A DNA stretch of 64,000 nucleotides from Aldersonia sp. NBC_00410 (GTDB lineage: Bacteria; Actinomycetota; Actinomycetes; Mycobacteriales; Mycobacteriaceae): contig NZ_JAPENM010000001.1 of the NCBI RefSeq assembly GCF_026342035.1, forward strand, positions 248,001 to 312,000, given 5' to 3'. Position numbers and translations under genes: made by a program. Shown piece by piece: positions 18,159-26,370 of this stretch (position 1 is its first letter; every line of letters starts with the position of its first letter). Below the pieces are notes generated by a model. That model saw nothing but the letters and a program-made list of their open reading frames with translations, had not been told where the DNA came from and searched no databases.

Positions 18159-19061
18159 ATGATTGCGCGCGTTTCGAGTACGACGGCCAATTCCGCCGAC
18201 CGTCGCTATGTGATCTCCCTCGGCTGCCGCGACCGCACCGGCATCGTTTCCCGGATCAGCGGTTTCATCGCCGAGCTGCGGGGCTCGATCGTGGAGGCCG
18301 GTTATCACGCCGACGCCGATACCGGTTGGTTCTTCACCCGCCAGGCCGTGCAGGCGTCGTCGTTGGACATCGACGCCGACGAGTTCCGCGAGCGGTTTAC
18401 CGCGGTCGCCGCCGACCTCGGCCCGGACACGGAGTGGCGGCTGCACGACACCGGCAAACCGAAGCGGATCGTGGTGCTCGTCAGCCGTGAGGCGCATTGC
18501 CTGCACGACCTGCTCGGCCGCGCGGCGGGCGGCGAGCTGCCCGGCACCATCGAAGCCGTCATCGGCAACCACAAGGATCTCGAGCCGATCGCGGCAGCGC
18601 ACGGGATCGGCTTCCACTATGTGCCGTTTCCGGCGGACCCGGGTGACCGCGCACCCTCGTTCGAAGCGCTCCGCGAACTCGTCGATGCGCACGACCCGCA
18701 CGCCGTGGTGCTCGCCCGGTTCATGCAGGTGCTGCCCGCACCGCTGTGTGAACACTGGGCCGGCCGGGCGCTCAACATCCACCACAGCTTCCTGCCCTCG
18801 TTCGTCGGCGCCCGCCCCTATCACCAGGCGTACGCGCGCGGGGTGAAGCTGATCGGCGCGACCTGCCACTACGTGACGTCCGAACTCGATGCCGGACCGA
18901 TCATCGAGCAGGACGTGATCCGCGTCGACCACGCCGACGCGGTGGCCGACATGGTCCGGCAGGGCCGCGATATCGAGAAATTGGTGCTCTCGCGCGGCCT
19001 GCGCTGGCATCTCGAGGATCGGGTGCTCATGCACGGCCGCAAGACCGTGGTGTTCAGCTAG
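18159..19061 (+). CDS. purU: formyltetrahydrofolate deformylase
   Basis: Hydrolyses 10-formyl-THF to formate and THF, supplying formate for PurT and balancing the one-carbon pool. The 300-residue protein has an N-terminal ACT domain (about 18-100, CRDRTGIVSRISGF) and a formyltransferase domain. That domain carries the catalytic NIHHSFLPSFVGA (Asn and His, about 205-217) and ELDAGPIIEQD (Asp). Length and layout are typical of PurU. The last two bases of its TAG stop and the stop of the convergent hydrolase form one shared CTAG (19058-19061). Confidence 0.96.
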   Translation: MIARVSSTTANSADRRYVISLGCRDRTGIVSRISGFIAELRGSIVEAGYHADADTGWFFTRQAVQASSLDIDADEFRERFTAVAADLGPDTEWRLHDTGKPKRIVVLVSREAHCLHDLLGRAAGGELPGTIEAVIGNHKDLEPIAAAHGIGFHYVPFPADPGDRAPSFEALRELVDAHDPHAVVLARFMQVLPAPLCEHWAGRALNIHHSFLPSFVGARPYHQAYARGVKLIGATCHYVTSELDAGPIIEQDVIRVDHADAVADMVRQGRDIEKLVLSRGLRWHLEDRVLMHGRKTVVFS

Positions 19062-20092
19062 CCGGTTTCGACCAGCGCGCGCGACTTCTCCGCCAACCGA
19101 AGCAGTTCGGTGTTGAAGCGCCGCGCCGCCTCGATATTGCTGAGGTGACCGGTTTTCGGAATCACCTCGAAGTGGTCGAGCACCCCGGCCTGCTCCAGCG
19201 CCTCGGCGAGCCGCTCGGCGTGCACCGGCGGCGTCAGGTTGTCGCATTCGCCGGCCAGCACGCTGGTCGGGACGTCGAGGTGATCGAACGCGGCCCGCAG
19301 GTCGAGCCGGGACAGCACGACGCCCCACTTACCGCGAACCCGCGGGGGGCAGTCGAAGATGATATTCGAGGCGAACTCCACCTGCTCCGGGGTGGCGTAA
19401 CGACACATCACCCGGTCCTGCAACGCCGCCCGCACCAGCTTCGTCCTGGGCAAGGGCAAGGGTGCACCGAGCAACATCCGTCCGGCGATCACCGGCATGG
19501 CGGGAGCGCGTGCCGGCATTGGAATGAGCTTCGAGTCCGGCACGAGCCGATGCGAACCGGTGTTGGCCAGCAGCACCGCACCCGCGTAGCGCCGCACCTG
19601 ATCGGGATAGCGCGCGGCCCACGCCATGATGCTCATCCCGCCCATGCTGTGCCCGGCGATGACCGCGGTCCGCCCCTCCGGCACGACCGCGGCGAGCACG
19701 GCCGCGAGATCGTCGGCGAGCAGATCGGTGCTGAATCGCTTGGGGCCGATCTCGCTTCCGCCGTGACCGCGCTGGTCGTAGGCGATCACTCGGTACTCCC
19801 CGGCCAGTGCATTGATCTGCGGGTACCAGTACTCGATGTTGCAGGTCCAGCCGTGGCTCAGCACGATGACGTCGCCGTCGGCCGGTCCGTAGGCATGCAC
19901 CCGCAGTCGCGCGCCGTCGTCGCTGGTGACCTCGATGACCTCGGGCGCGAGTGCGGGGGTGTTGAGCAACTCATCGTCGTACCGGCCCCGCGGTGGATCG
20001 TCGCCGCGGGCGCGCAGGGCCGCGGCGACTCCGATCGCGCCGGCGGCTCCGGCGGCGATCGCGAGCCCGGTGAGGATGGTTCGCTTGGTCAC
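19058..20092 (-). CDS. membrane-associated alpha/beta hydrolase
   Basis: A 344-residue alpha/beta hydrolase with an Ala/Gly-rich N-terminal hydrophobic segment (about residues 5-24) that would anchor or export it. The catalytic elements are LSHGWTCN, the nucleophile elbow AGHSMGGM (about 136-143), the acid in GECDNLTPP and the histidine in KTGHLSNIE. The ligand is unknown; the sequence type resembles mycobacterial lipid-ester hydrolases. The start is GTG 20092, overlapping the MerR stop by four bases (GTGA). Translation is therefore coupled to the regulator, which may control it. Confidence 0.87.
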   Translation of the reverse strand: MTKRTILTGLAIAAGAAGAIGVAAALRARGDDPPRGRYDDELLNTPALAPEVIEVTSDDGARLRVHAYGPADGDVIVLSHGWTCNIEYWYPQINALAGEYRVIAYDQRGHGGSEIGPKRFSTDLLADDLAAVLAAVVPEGRTAVIAGHSMGGMSIMAWAARYPDQVRRYAGAVLLANTGSHRLVPDSKLIPMPARAPAMPVIAGRMLLGAPLPLPRTKLVRAALQDRVMCRYATPEQVEFASNIIFDCPPRVRGKWGVVLSRLDLRAAFDHLDVPTSVLAGECDNLTPPVHAERLAEALEQAGVLDHFEVIPKTGHLSNIEAARRFNTELLRLAEKSRALVETG

Positions 20093-20910
20093 TCGACACT
20101 CCCCTGTGTGGCGTTTTCCGGAATCGAAAGCCGGCGGGCAAGTCGCTCGAGCGACTCGGAAATCGCCTCTTCCATCGCCTCCGCCAGCAATGCGGAGACC
20201 GCGTCGGCGGTGACCTTGCGCGCCTTGTCCGACAGCTCCTCGGCCAAGCGAGAAACCGCCTGCTCGTCGACTTCGAGTGGCGCGGCGGCCAGGTACGGGT
20301 CGGTGATCAAGCCGACGAAGCGCTGCGCCACGTCGCGCAAATTGTGCCGGACCGCGGCCGCCTGTTCGATCAGCGCACCGGGTGTGACGCCGGCCTCGGT
20401 GAGTATCCGCGTCGCCTCGATAAGCCGGGCGCTCGCAACCCGGTAGCCGTCGCCAACGGGCACACACAGGCCGGCCGCGATGGCCGCGGCGAGGTTTTCG
20501 GCGCCAAGCAGGTCGGCGAGCTCGGCAGGGTGCAAGGTGACCGGCACATCGGCGGGAGTGCCGGGCGCGTCCAGGTTCGCGCGAGCGAGGACGTCCTCGA
20601 CGCGCATGCCGTAGCGCGCGGCGGTGAGGAGTTCCCCGATGGCGGCGAACGTGTAGCCGCGGTCGAGCATCCGGCCGATCAGGTCGAGTCGGGCCAGGTG
20701 CGCCTCGCTGTACCAGGCGGTGCGGCCGGTGCGGCGCGGCGGCGGGAGCAATCCACGTTCTTGGTAGACGCGGACGTTACGCACGCTGACGCCTGCCGCG
20801 CGGGCCAGGTCGTCGATGCGCATTTCTCGCGGTGCGTCCTCGCGCGGCTCGACGATTTCTGCGAGCCCGCGTAACAGGCGCGCGGATTCGGACGCGAGAA
20901 AGCCAGGCAT
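20089..20910 (-). CDS. MerR-family transcriptional regulator
   Basis: A 273-residue regulator. The MerR winged helix begins at MRIDDLARAAGVSVRNVR (about 30-47), with the wing WYSEAHLARL and a long dimer helix. The large C-terminal domain (about 105-260) has no metal-binding cysteines, so a small-molecule or lipid ligand is likelier than a metal. Two starts are possible: ATG 20910, supported by TAGTGT six bases upstream (leaderless), and the internal ATG 20823 where family similarity begins. It overlaps the downstream hydrolase gene by four bases. Confidence 0.87.
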   Translation of the reverse strand: MPGFLASESARLLRGLAEIVEPREDAPREMRIDDLARAAGVSVRNVRVYQERGLLPPPRRTGRTAWYSEAHLARLDLIGRMLDRGYTFAAIGELLTAARYGMRVEDVLARANLDAPGTPADVPVTLHPAELADLLGAENLAAAIAAGLCVPVGDGYRVASARLIEATRILTEAGVTPGALIEQAAAVRHNLRDVAQRFVGLITDPYLAAAPLEVDEQAVSRLAEELSDKARKVTADAVSALLAEAMEEAISESLERLARRLSIPENATQGSVE

Positions 20911-20916
20911 CCAATC

Positions 20917-20922
20917 ACACTA
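20917..20922 (-). promoter_or_regulatory. leaderless-type -10 element (TAGTGT)
   Basis: On the minus strand TAGTGT is six bases before ATG 20910. This supports the longer MerR start. Confidence 0.4.
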
Positions 20923-20996
20923 GCATTGTCCCAATACTCATTGGCAAGGTCGTGGCCCAGCGCGCCACCGATCGGAATTCGTGCCGGTGTGGTGCG

Positions 20997-21290
20997 CTAC
21001 CAGCGCGGGCCACGCTGGATCTCGTCGACGCGCGGGCGGACGTCCACCAGATACACGCAGACGGCGACGACCGCGATGATGCCGAAGAAGCCGACCACCG
21101 AAGTGATCATCAGGACCAACAGCGAGACTGCGAGGATGCCGAGCCAGATCGGCTTGCTGAGCTTGTCCACCGCGGTGAACGCGTCCTGCCGCTGACGCAC
21201 GGCGTGGACGAGCGCGAATACCGCACCGGCGACCGCGATGAGCCAGAGCACGAAAAGGATGGCGCCGGTCAGCCCGTTGATGGTGTACAC
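20997..21290 (-). CDS. DUF2516 membrane protein
   Basis: A 97-residue inner-membrane protein with two predicted membrane helices: about residues 8-29 (GAILFVLWLIAVAGAVFALV) and 48-77 (LGILAVSLLVLMITSVVGFF...). A charged loop RQRQDAFTAVDKLSKP lies between them, and the tail ends PRVDEIQRGPRW. It is the counterpart of Rv0476, directly downstream of hbhA, and its function is unknown. A rho-independent terminator separates it from hbhA, so it needs its own promoter or read-through; GGAGG lies a few bases before the ATG. Confidence 0.9.
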   Translation of the reverse strand: MYTINGLTGAILFVLWLIAVAGAVFALVHAVRQRQDAFTAVDKLSKPIWLGILAVSLLVLMITSVVGFFGIIAVVAVCVYLVDVRPRVDEIQRGPRW

Positions 21291-21305
21291 GCCTCCAATA
21301 TAGAA

Positions 21306-21345
21306 GAAAGCCGCTCCCCGCCGATGTGGCGGAGGAGCGGCTTTC
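21306..21345 (-). terminator. rho-independent terminator after hbhA
   Basis: Perfect 12-bp outer stem (21306-21317 with 21334-21345, GAAAGCCGCTCC) plus an inner CCGCC/GGCGG stem. On the minus strand it is followed by a pyrimidine/T-rich tail (TTCTATATT). It ends the XRE-hbhA transcript. Confidence 0.85.
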
Positions 21346-21400
21346 GTTCCGCGATTCGTGAAACCGAATCAGTCCAATGGGGACGTTTCGGCGAGTTTGA

Positions 21401-22105
21401 TCAGCTCTCGGCCGGAGCAGTCCGCTTGGCCGGTGCCTTCTTTGCGGGCGCCTTCTTGGCCGGAGCAGCCTTCTTGGCGGCCGGCGCCTTCTTCGGCGCC
21501 GGAGTCGTAGCGGCTTCCTCGACCGTCTCGGCGACGGCGTCGGTGGCCTCCGCGACGACCTCTTCACCCTTGGCGCTGTAGCGACCGGTCAGCTTCGCGG
21601 CCTGCTCACCAACGGAACGGGCCTGCTCGGAGACCTTGGCCAGCGCGTCCTGGGTCTGGTTGACGGCATCGTTGTAAAGGCCCTCGACCTTTTCGATGCG
21701 CTCGCTCACGGTCGGCTTGGTGCGCAGCCGCTCGACGGTCTCCTCGCCGCGCACGGCGAGATCCGAGTAGAGATCCAGCGCGACCTTGAGGTAGGACTCG
21801 GCGGCCTTGCGCAGTTCTTCGGTGGTGAACTTCTCGCGCAGTTCGGCGATGTCCTCGGGCAGCTCGGACGGCAGCGCGGCCAGTCGCTCACGGAGAGCCT
21901 CGATCTGCTCCTGCACGTCGGCAGGGAGGGTGGCGAACCGCTCGCGGGCGTCGTCGACCCGGCCCGAGACGTCGGTGCTGGTGTTTTCGGCGCGCTCACG
22001 GACCTGGGTGACCAGGTCGGCGATCGCCTCGTAGGCAGCGTCGTAGGCGCCAACGGTGGCGAAAAGCGGCTTGCGGACACCGTCGATGGTGGTCGGCTCA
22101 GTCAT
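21401..22105 (-). CDS. hbhA: heparin-binding haemagglutinin
   Basis: A 234-residue surface-associated protein. Residues about 15-190 are highly charged heptad-like helix (coiled coil, e.g. VQEQIEALRERLAAL). The C-terminus is the Lys/Pro/Ala-rich tail (KKAPAAKKAAPAKKAPAK...) that binds heparan sulfate in mycobacterial HbhA and is methylated there. There is no signal peptide, as in the family. ATG 22105 has AAGGAG eight bases upstream; that site lies inside the last codons of the XRE gene, whose stop overlaps hbhA by eight bases, giving translational coupling. The pairing matches Rv0474-Rv0475. Possible roles are adhesion, aggregation or lipid-body organisation. Confidence 0.93.
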   Translation of the reverse strand: MTEPTTIDGVRKPLFATVGAYDAAYEAIADLVTQVRERAENTSTDVSGRVDDARERFATLPADVQEQIEALRERLAALPSELPEDIAELREKFTTEELRKAAESYLKVALDLYSDLAVRGEETVERLRTKPTVSERIEKVEGLYNDAVNQTQDALAKVSEQARSVGEQAAKLTGRYSAKGEEVVAEATDAVAETVEEAATTPAPKKAPAAKKAAPAKKAPAKKAPAKRTAPAES

Positions 22106-22625
22106 TGTCGTACTCCTTAACTCGAGGCGAGTTGTCGTTGGCGGGCTCGGCGGGACCGGGTTGGGAAGCATCCGACGCCGCTGTCGGGTCTGCTACCGGG
22201 CGCGTTGCCTGCAATTTGTCGTTCTCACTGCGGAAGGAGTCGTAGATCTCCAGCAGCACCTGCTTCTGCCGTTCCGTGATCGACGGATCGGTAAGCACGG
22301 CGTCGCGGATGGGTCCGTGCGGTCGCTGCTCGAGCAGCCCCGCGCGGACATACAGAACTTCCGCAGACACGCGCAGACCCTTGGCGATCTGCGCGAGGAC
22401 CTCGGCCGACGGATTTCGCAGCCCGCGTTCGATCTGACTCAGGTACGGGTTACTCACTCCCGCCAGCTTTGCGAGCTGACGCAGGGAAACTTCGGCGGAT
22501 TCGCGTTGCGTGCGAATGAAACCGCCGATGTCCTGCGCGGCGTTGACCACCAGTTCGTGCACGTTCTCCAGGGCTTCGGTTGCCTCCCCGGATACGGTGC
22601 CCGACTTCTCGTGGTCGTCTGCCAT
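22098..22625 (-). CDS. XRE-family regulator
   Basis: A 175-residue DNA-binding protein with a Cro/cI-type helix-turn-helix (about 48-75: LRQLAKLAGVSNPYLSQIERG) and a flexible Asn/Pro-rich C-terminus. It is the Rv0474 counterpart directly upstream of and overlapping hbhA, which it probably regulates. ATG 22625 follows GGAAGGTGAG; a GTG one codon upstream is also in frame. The upstream gap (22626-22718) holds a tandem of TGCTAGCA-like words (GTGCTAGCAATTGCAAGCAG, about 22671-22690, then CTGCTAGCAC), a possible autoregulatory site. Confidence 0.9.
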   Translation of the reverse strand: MADDHEKSGTVSGEATEALENVHELVVNAAQDIGGFIRTQRESAEVSLRQLAKLAGVSNPYLSQIERGLRNPSAEVLAQIAKGLRVSAEVLYVRAGLLEQRPHGPIRDAVLTDPSITERQKQVLLEIYDSFRSENDKLQATRPVADPTAASDASQPGPAEPANDNSPRVKEYDND

Positions 22626-22718
22626 CACTCACCTTCCGGCCGTTCGTGCATTCGCCAGCCTACGAGCAGGTGCTAGCAATTGCAAGCAGTCTGCTAGCAC
22701 CCCGCCGCGCGGGCGGAG

Positions 22719-24050
22719 TCAGGCGCCGAACAGCACCTGCGAGATCGTGTAGATCGCCAGGCCGGCCAAGGCACCGACGACGGTGCCGTTGATCCGGATG
22801 AACTGCAGGTCACGGCCGACTTGCAGCTCGATCTTCTTGCTCGCCTCCTCGGCATCCCAGCGCGCGACAGTGTCGGTGATGATCGTGGTGATCTCGGTCG
22901 CATAGTTCTCGGCGAGATAGCGGGCGCCGCCCTCGATCCACCGGTCGACCTTGGCACGCAACTGGTCCTCGTTACACAACCGCTCGCCCAGCTGCTGGAT
23001 ATTGATGGCGAGTTTGCGGCGCAGCGTGCTGTTCGGGTCGTCGACCGACTCGAGGATCAGCCGCTTGGCCACCTTCCAGGTCGTTTCGGCGAGGCCGCTG
23101 ATCTCCTCGCGGCCCATGATCTCGTCCTTGACCCGCTCGGCCTTTTTGATCGTCGCCTCGTCGTACTGCAGATCCTGCGCGAAATCGACCAGGAAACGGT
23201 TCGCGGCCAGGCGCACCTCGTGGTCCGGTGTCGAGCGCACCTTCCAGGTGAATTCGACCAGCTCGCGGTAGATCTTCTCGGCCAGCAGAATGTCGACGAA
23301 TTTCGGGGACCACGACGGCGAGTCGCGCAGCACGATCTTGTCGATGGTCTCCTGGCTGCCGAGCGCCCATTGATGGGCGCGGTCGGCGAGCATGTCGATC
23401 AGCGGTCGCTGCCGGTTCTCGGACAGCAGCTCCGCGAGCACCTTGCCGATGGGCGGTCCCCACTGCGGTTCCGCGAGGCGCCGCACGATGGCCTGGTCGA
23501 TCACCTGGTGCACGTCCTCGTCGCGCAGCACCCCGACCAGCGCGCCGAGCATCGCCGAGGCCTCCGCCGCCACCCGCTTGGCATGTCGCGGCTGCGCCAT
23601 CCAGCCCCCGAGCCGCAGCGGCACCTGCGTCGAGGCGACCTTCGCGGTGACGACTTCGGGCGCGAGGAAGTTCTGTCCGACGAACGCGCCCAAACTCTCA
23701 CCGAGCTGGTCCTTCTTCTTGCGAATGATCGCGGTGTGCGGAATCGGCAGCCGCAGCGGATGCCGGAACAGCGCGGTCACCGCGAACCAGTCGGCCAGCG
23801 CGCCGACCATGCCCGCCTCGGCCGCGGCTTTGACGTAGCCGACCCACTCTCCCGCATCCTGGGTCTCCAGCCAGGAGCAGAACAGGTAAACCGCGGTCGC
23901 GACGACGAGGAATCCGGTGGCCACGGCCTTCATCCGCCGCAGGTCACGGCGCTTGGCCTCTTCGTCCAACGGGCCGGGCGGACTTATCGGCTCGCCCGTG
24001 CCGCCGGTCCGGCGCGGTGCGGGGTTCGGCGCCGGCTGTTGGGTCGTCAT
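22719..24050 (-). CDS. DUF445 family membrane protein
   Basis: A 443-residue protein of the DUF445 family (YjiN/YheB group), matching Rv0473 in position. One membrane helix near the N-terminus (about 42-60, AVATGFLVVATAVYLF) and one at the extreme C-terminus (GTVVGALAGLAIYTISQVLF) flank a long cytosolic helical region. The family signature EAGMVGALADWFAVTALFRHPL sits at about 77-98. Function is unknown. The start is ATG 24050. It is divergent from the TetR regulator, whose possible operator lies in the 162-base gap. Confidence 0.88.
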   Translation of the reverse strand: MTTQQPAPNPAPRRTGGTGEPISPPGPLDEEAKRRDLRRMKAVATGFLVVATAVYLFCSWLETQDAGEWVGYVKAAAEAGMVGALADWFAVTALFRHPLRLPIPHTAIIRKKKDQLGESLGAFVGQNFLAPEVVTAKVASTQVPLRLGGWMAQPRHAKRVAAEASAMLGALVGVLRDEDVHQVIDQAIVRRLAEPQWGPPIGKVLAELLSENRQRPLIDMLADRAHQWALGSQETIDKIVLRDSPSWSPKFVDILLAEKIYRELVEFTWKVRSTPDHEVRLAANRFLVDFAQDLQYDEATIKKAERVKDEIMGREEISGLAETTWKVAKRLILESVDDPNSTLRRKLAINIQQLGERLCNEDQLRAKVDRWIEGGARYLAENYATEITTIITDTVARWDAEEASKKIELQVGRDLQFIRINGTVVGALAGLAIYTISQVLFGA

Positions 24051-24062
24051 CGCTTCCACATA

Positions 24063-24080
24063 CCGATTGTGCCGAATCGG
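24063..24080. promoter_or_regulatory. dyad CCGATT-N6-AATCGG, candidate TetR operator
   Basis: Perfect 6-bp arms with a 6-base centre, 13 bases upstream of the DUF445 start and in front of the divergent TetR gene. A second imperfect dyad (CCGGGCAT / ATGCCCCGG) follows at 24091-24111. Confidence 0.4.
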
Positions 24081-24212
24081 GGAGCACATCCCGGGCATGC
24101 CAATGCCCCGGCTTCGGACGCACGCCGGGAGGATGATGGGAAGCGGCTTAAGCTGGAGTGGGCGCGACCCGTCGATACGGTCCGCCCGAAACCCGCAATC
24201 CGAGGAGCGACC

Positions 24213-24935
24213 CTGTCCACCGACGAAGCCATTCACATCGATCGGCCGGCCGCGACGGAGAAACCGGACGGGCGCAAGCGACGCTGGCGTGAGCACAAGA
24301 TCGCGCGCCGCGAGGAACTCGTCGACGGCACGCTGGCCGCGATCCGGGCACGCGGGAGCAATATCGGCATGGACGAGATCGCCGCCGAGATCGGCGTCTC
24401 CAAAACCGTGTTGTACCGCTACTTCGCCGACAAGGGCGATCTGATCAACGCGACGATGCTGCGCTACGTCGAGACGATTCTGGCGCCGCGCATCTACGCC
24501 GCGATCGCAAGCGGCGGCGGCGAGTTCGAGCTCACCCGCTCGGCGATCACCGCCTATGTGGACACCGTCGCCACGGATCCGGACATCTACCTGTTCGTGA
24601 TGAACAACAACACCGGCGCGAACCAGCACGTGATCGCGGACTCCGAGCGAATGTTCGCCGAGGTGGTCGCCACCGTGCTCGGCGAACGCGCCCGCCTACT
24701 GGAGATGGATTCCGGCGGCTCGGTGCCCTGGGCCTACTCGATCGTCGGCGGCGTGCAGCTCGCCACCCACTGGTGGATCTCGAACAAGTCGATGTCCGCC
24801 GAGGACCTCATCGACTACCTGCTCATGATGACCTGGAGCGCCATCGAGGGCGTCGCGCGCTACGGCGGTTCACCAGCCAAGTTCAAGGCGCAGGATCACG
24901 AGCTCCCACGCCCCGACGCCCCGCCGACCGCCTAG
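24213..24935 (+). CDS. TetR-family transcriptional regulator (probable CTG start)
   Basis: A regulator of about 240 residues with a TetR DNA-binding domain (about 30-75: GSNIGMDEIAAEIGVSKTVL then YRYFADKGDLI). The all-helical ligand domain continues to the C-terminus. It corresponds to Rv0472c. No ATG, GTG or TTG precedes the HTH in frame; the only well-placed initiator is CTG 24213, five bases after GAGGAG. A start at the internal Met in SNIGMDE would remove half of the DNA-binding domain. It is divergent from DUF445, and its TAG stop forms a shared CTAG with the stop of the convergent membrane-protein gene. Confidence 0.85.
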   Translation: MSTDEAIHIDRPAATEKPDGRKRRWREHKIARREELVDGTLAAIRARGSNIGMDEIAAEIGVSKTVLYRYFADKGDLINATMLRYVETILAPRIYAAIASGGGEFELTRSAITAYVDTVATDPDIYLFVMNNNTGANQHVIADSERMFAEVVATVLGERARLLEMDSGGSVPWAYSIVGGVQLATHWWISNKSMSAEDLIDYLLMMTWSAIEGVARYGGSPAKFKAQDHELPRPDAPPTA

Positions 24936-26326
24936 GCAGCCGCGACCTCGTCCGGCTTCGCGGGACGCGCGGGACGGATCAGCACCTCCAGCGCGACCAG
25001 CGCGAGCACGGCAAACACGACGATCCACCCCACGACGAGGCCGGTCGGGTACCGCCAGAACATGAGCGCGATGGCGGCAACAGCGACGATCGCCACGCGC
25101 AGTGGGATCCGGGCGTTCCAGCCCCACCGCTCGAACTCGCGGGGCTCGCGACCCGAGCGGCGCTTGTTGACGGCATCGAGCCCGCGACCGAAGCCGCTGC
25201 GCACCGCGACCGCCGAACGCGAGCCGCCGACCAGATACGACACCACGGCGATGACGATGCCGAGCACCGCGACCGCGCGCAGCGCCGTCCGCAGCGGCAC
25301 CAGCAGGGTGTCGATCACGGCGGTCGCGGCGCCGGGGGTCAGCACGTCGGCCGGCACGTTGTCCAGGTAGACGGCTCGACCGATGAGAATGCCGATCGCG
25401 AGCAGCAGCATGCTCACCACCAGCGCGACTCCGACGAGCATCAGCGCGCGCAGCCGTCGGCCGGTCGGGGCAAGCGCGACCGCCGCCGCGGCCGCGGCGA
25501 TGGTCAGCCAGGGCAGCCAGGTCGCCACCTTGTCGAGGGCATTCACGGCGCGTTGTGCCTTAACCAGATCGGGCGACTGGATGAGTACGAACTGCTTGTC
25601 GACGGCGGGGATCTTGTCGGCGAACGCGAATCCGCGCTCGGCGAGCCTGCTCTTGACCTGTTCGATGATCGGCGCGAGCGAGATGCTCACCGTGCCCTTG
25701 TCGTCGATCTGCACGGCTTCGGGTCCACCTTCGCCGGTGACGACCGTGACGAGCGCCTTATGTGCGGCGCGATTGGCCGCGATCCAGAGGTCCTCGAACT
25801 GCTGCGACTGCACCAACTGCGTCACGGTGTCGTGCACGAAATTCTTGGCCTGGCCGGCGATCACCGGCGCCAGCCCGACCACCGCGGCATCGAGACGTGG
25901 CGTGTTGCCGTCGAGAACGGGGATCTGGGTCAGTGCGGTCAACGCGTTCGCGGTCATGGTCTCGATGTCGACCCGGTCGAACACTTCGTCGGTGATCTGG
26001 TCGGCGATGTTGGCCTGTACCGCCGAGTCCGACCCGATCGGCGCGATCGTCGAGACATAGCGGTCGGTGTCGAGCACTTGGCTGCGCACGAATCGTGTCG
26101 TCACCGAGGTCAGCGCCAGCACCGCGACCAGCACAATCAGGATGCCGACCCCGATCCATCGCCAAATGTGGTGCGGCGCCCGGGGTGCCGTCCCGAGATC
26201 GGGACCGGATGTCGGCGGCGTGGGGGCGGCGCCGGCGCGCAGCTCCGCGACCTCGGCACGCAGCCGCTCGAGTTCGGCGCGCTCATCGTCGGCGAGTCCG
26301 CTGCCGGCGGTATCGGTGGTGACCAT
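24932..26326 (-). CDS. large membrane protein of unknown function
   Basis: A 464-residue protein. A short cytosolic N-terminus carries a predicted coiled coil (DDERAELERLRAEVAELRAG, about 11-30). A membrane helix (about 57-76, IGVGILIVLVAVLALTSVTT) is followed by an extracytoplasmic domain of about 200 residues (VRSQVLDTDRYVSTIAPIGSD...). A group of four or five helices (about 270-440) leads to a cytosolic tail. This layout is seen in actinobacterial membrane proteins without known function. ATG 26326 follows AAGGAAAGGG. The DUF2252 gene stops 44 bases upstream on the same strand, so it may belong to the LuxR-DUF6325-SHOCT-DUF2252 unit. Confidence 0.75.
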   Translation of the reverse strand: MVTTDTAGSGLADDERAELERLRAEVAELRAGAAPTPPTSGPDLGTAPRAPHHIWRWIGVGILIVLVAVLALTSVTTRFVRSQVLDTDRYVSTIAPIGSDSAVQANIADQITDEVFDRVDIETMTANALTALTQIPVLDGNTPRLDAAVVGLAPVIAGQAKNFVHDTVTQLVQSQQFEDLWIAANRAAHKALVTVVTGEGGPEAVQIDDKGTVSISLAPIIEQVKSRLAERGFAFADKIPAVDKQFVLIQSPDLVKAQRAVNALDKVATWLPWLTIAAAAAAVALAPTGRRLRALMLVGVALVVSMLLLAIGILIGRAVYLDNVPADVLTPGAATAVIDTLLVPLRTALRAVAVLGIVIAVVSYLVGGSRSAVAVRSGFGRGLDAVNKRRSGREPREFERWGWNARIPLRVAIVAVAAIALMFWRYPTGLVVGWIVVFAVLALVALEVLIRPARPAKPDEVAAA

Positions 26327-26370
26327 CACGATCCCTTTCCTTACACCGGACGGTTTCTCCGTCGGCGGCA

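Noticed and set aside
22821-24212. Plus-strand frame continuous with the TetR gene, suggesting a large fusion protein
   Set aside because: The upstream part is antisense to the well-supported DUF445 gene; TetR homology begins only near 24213.
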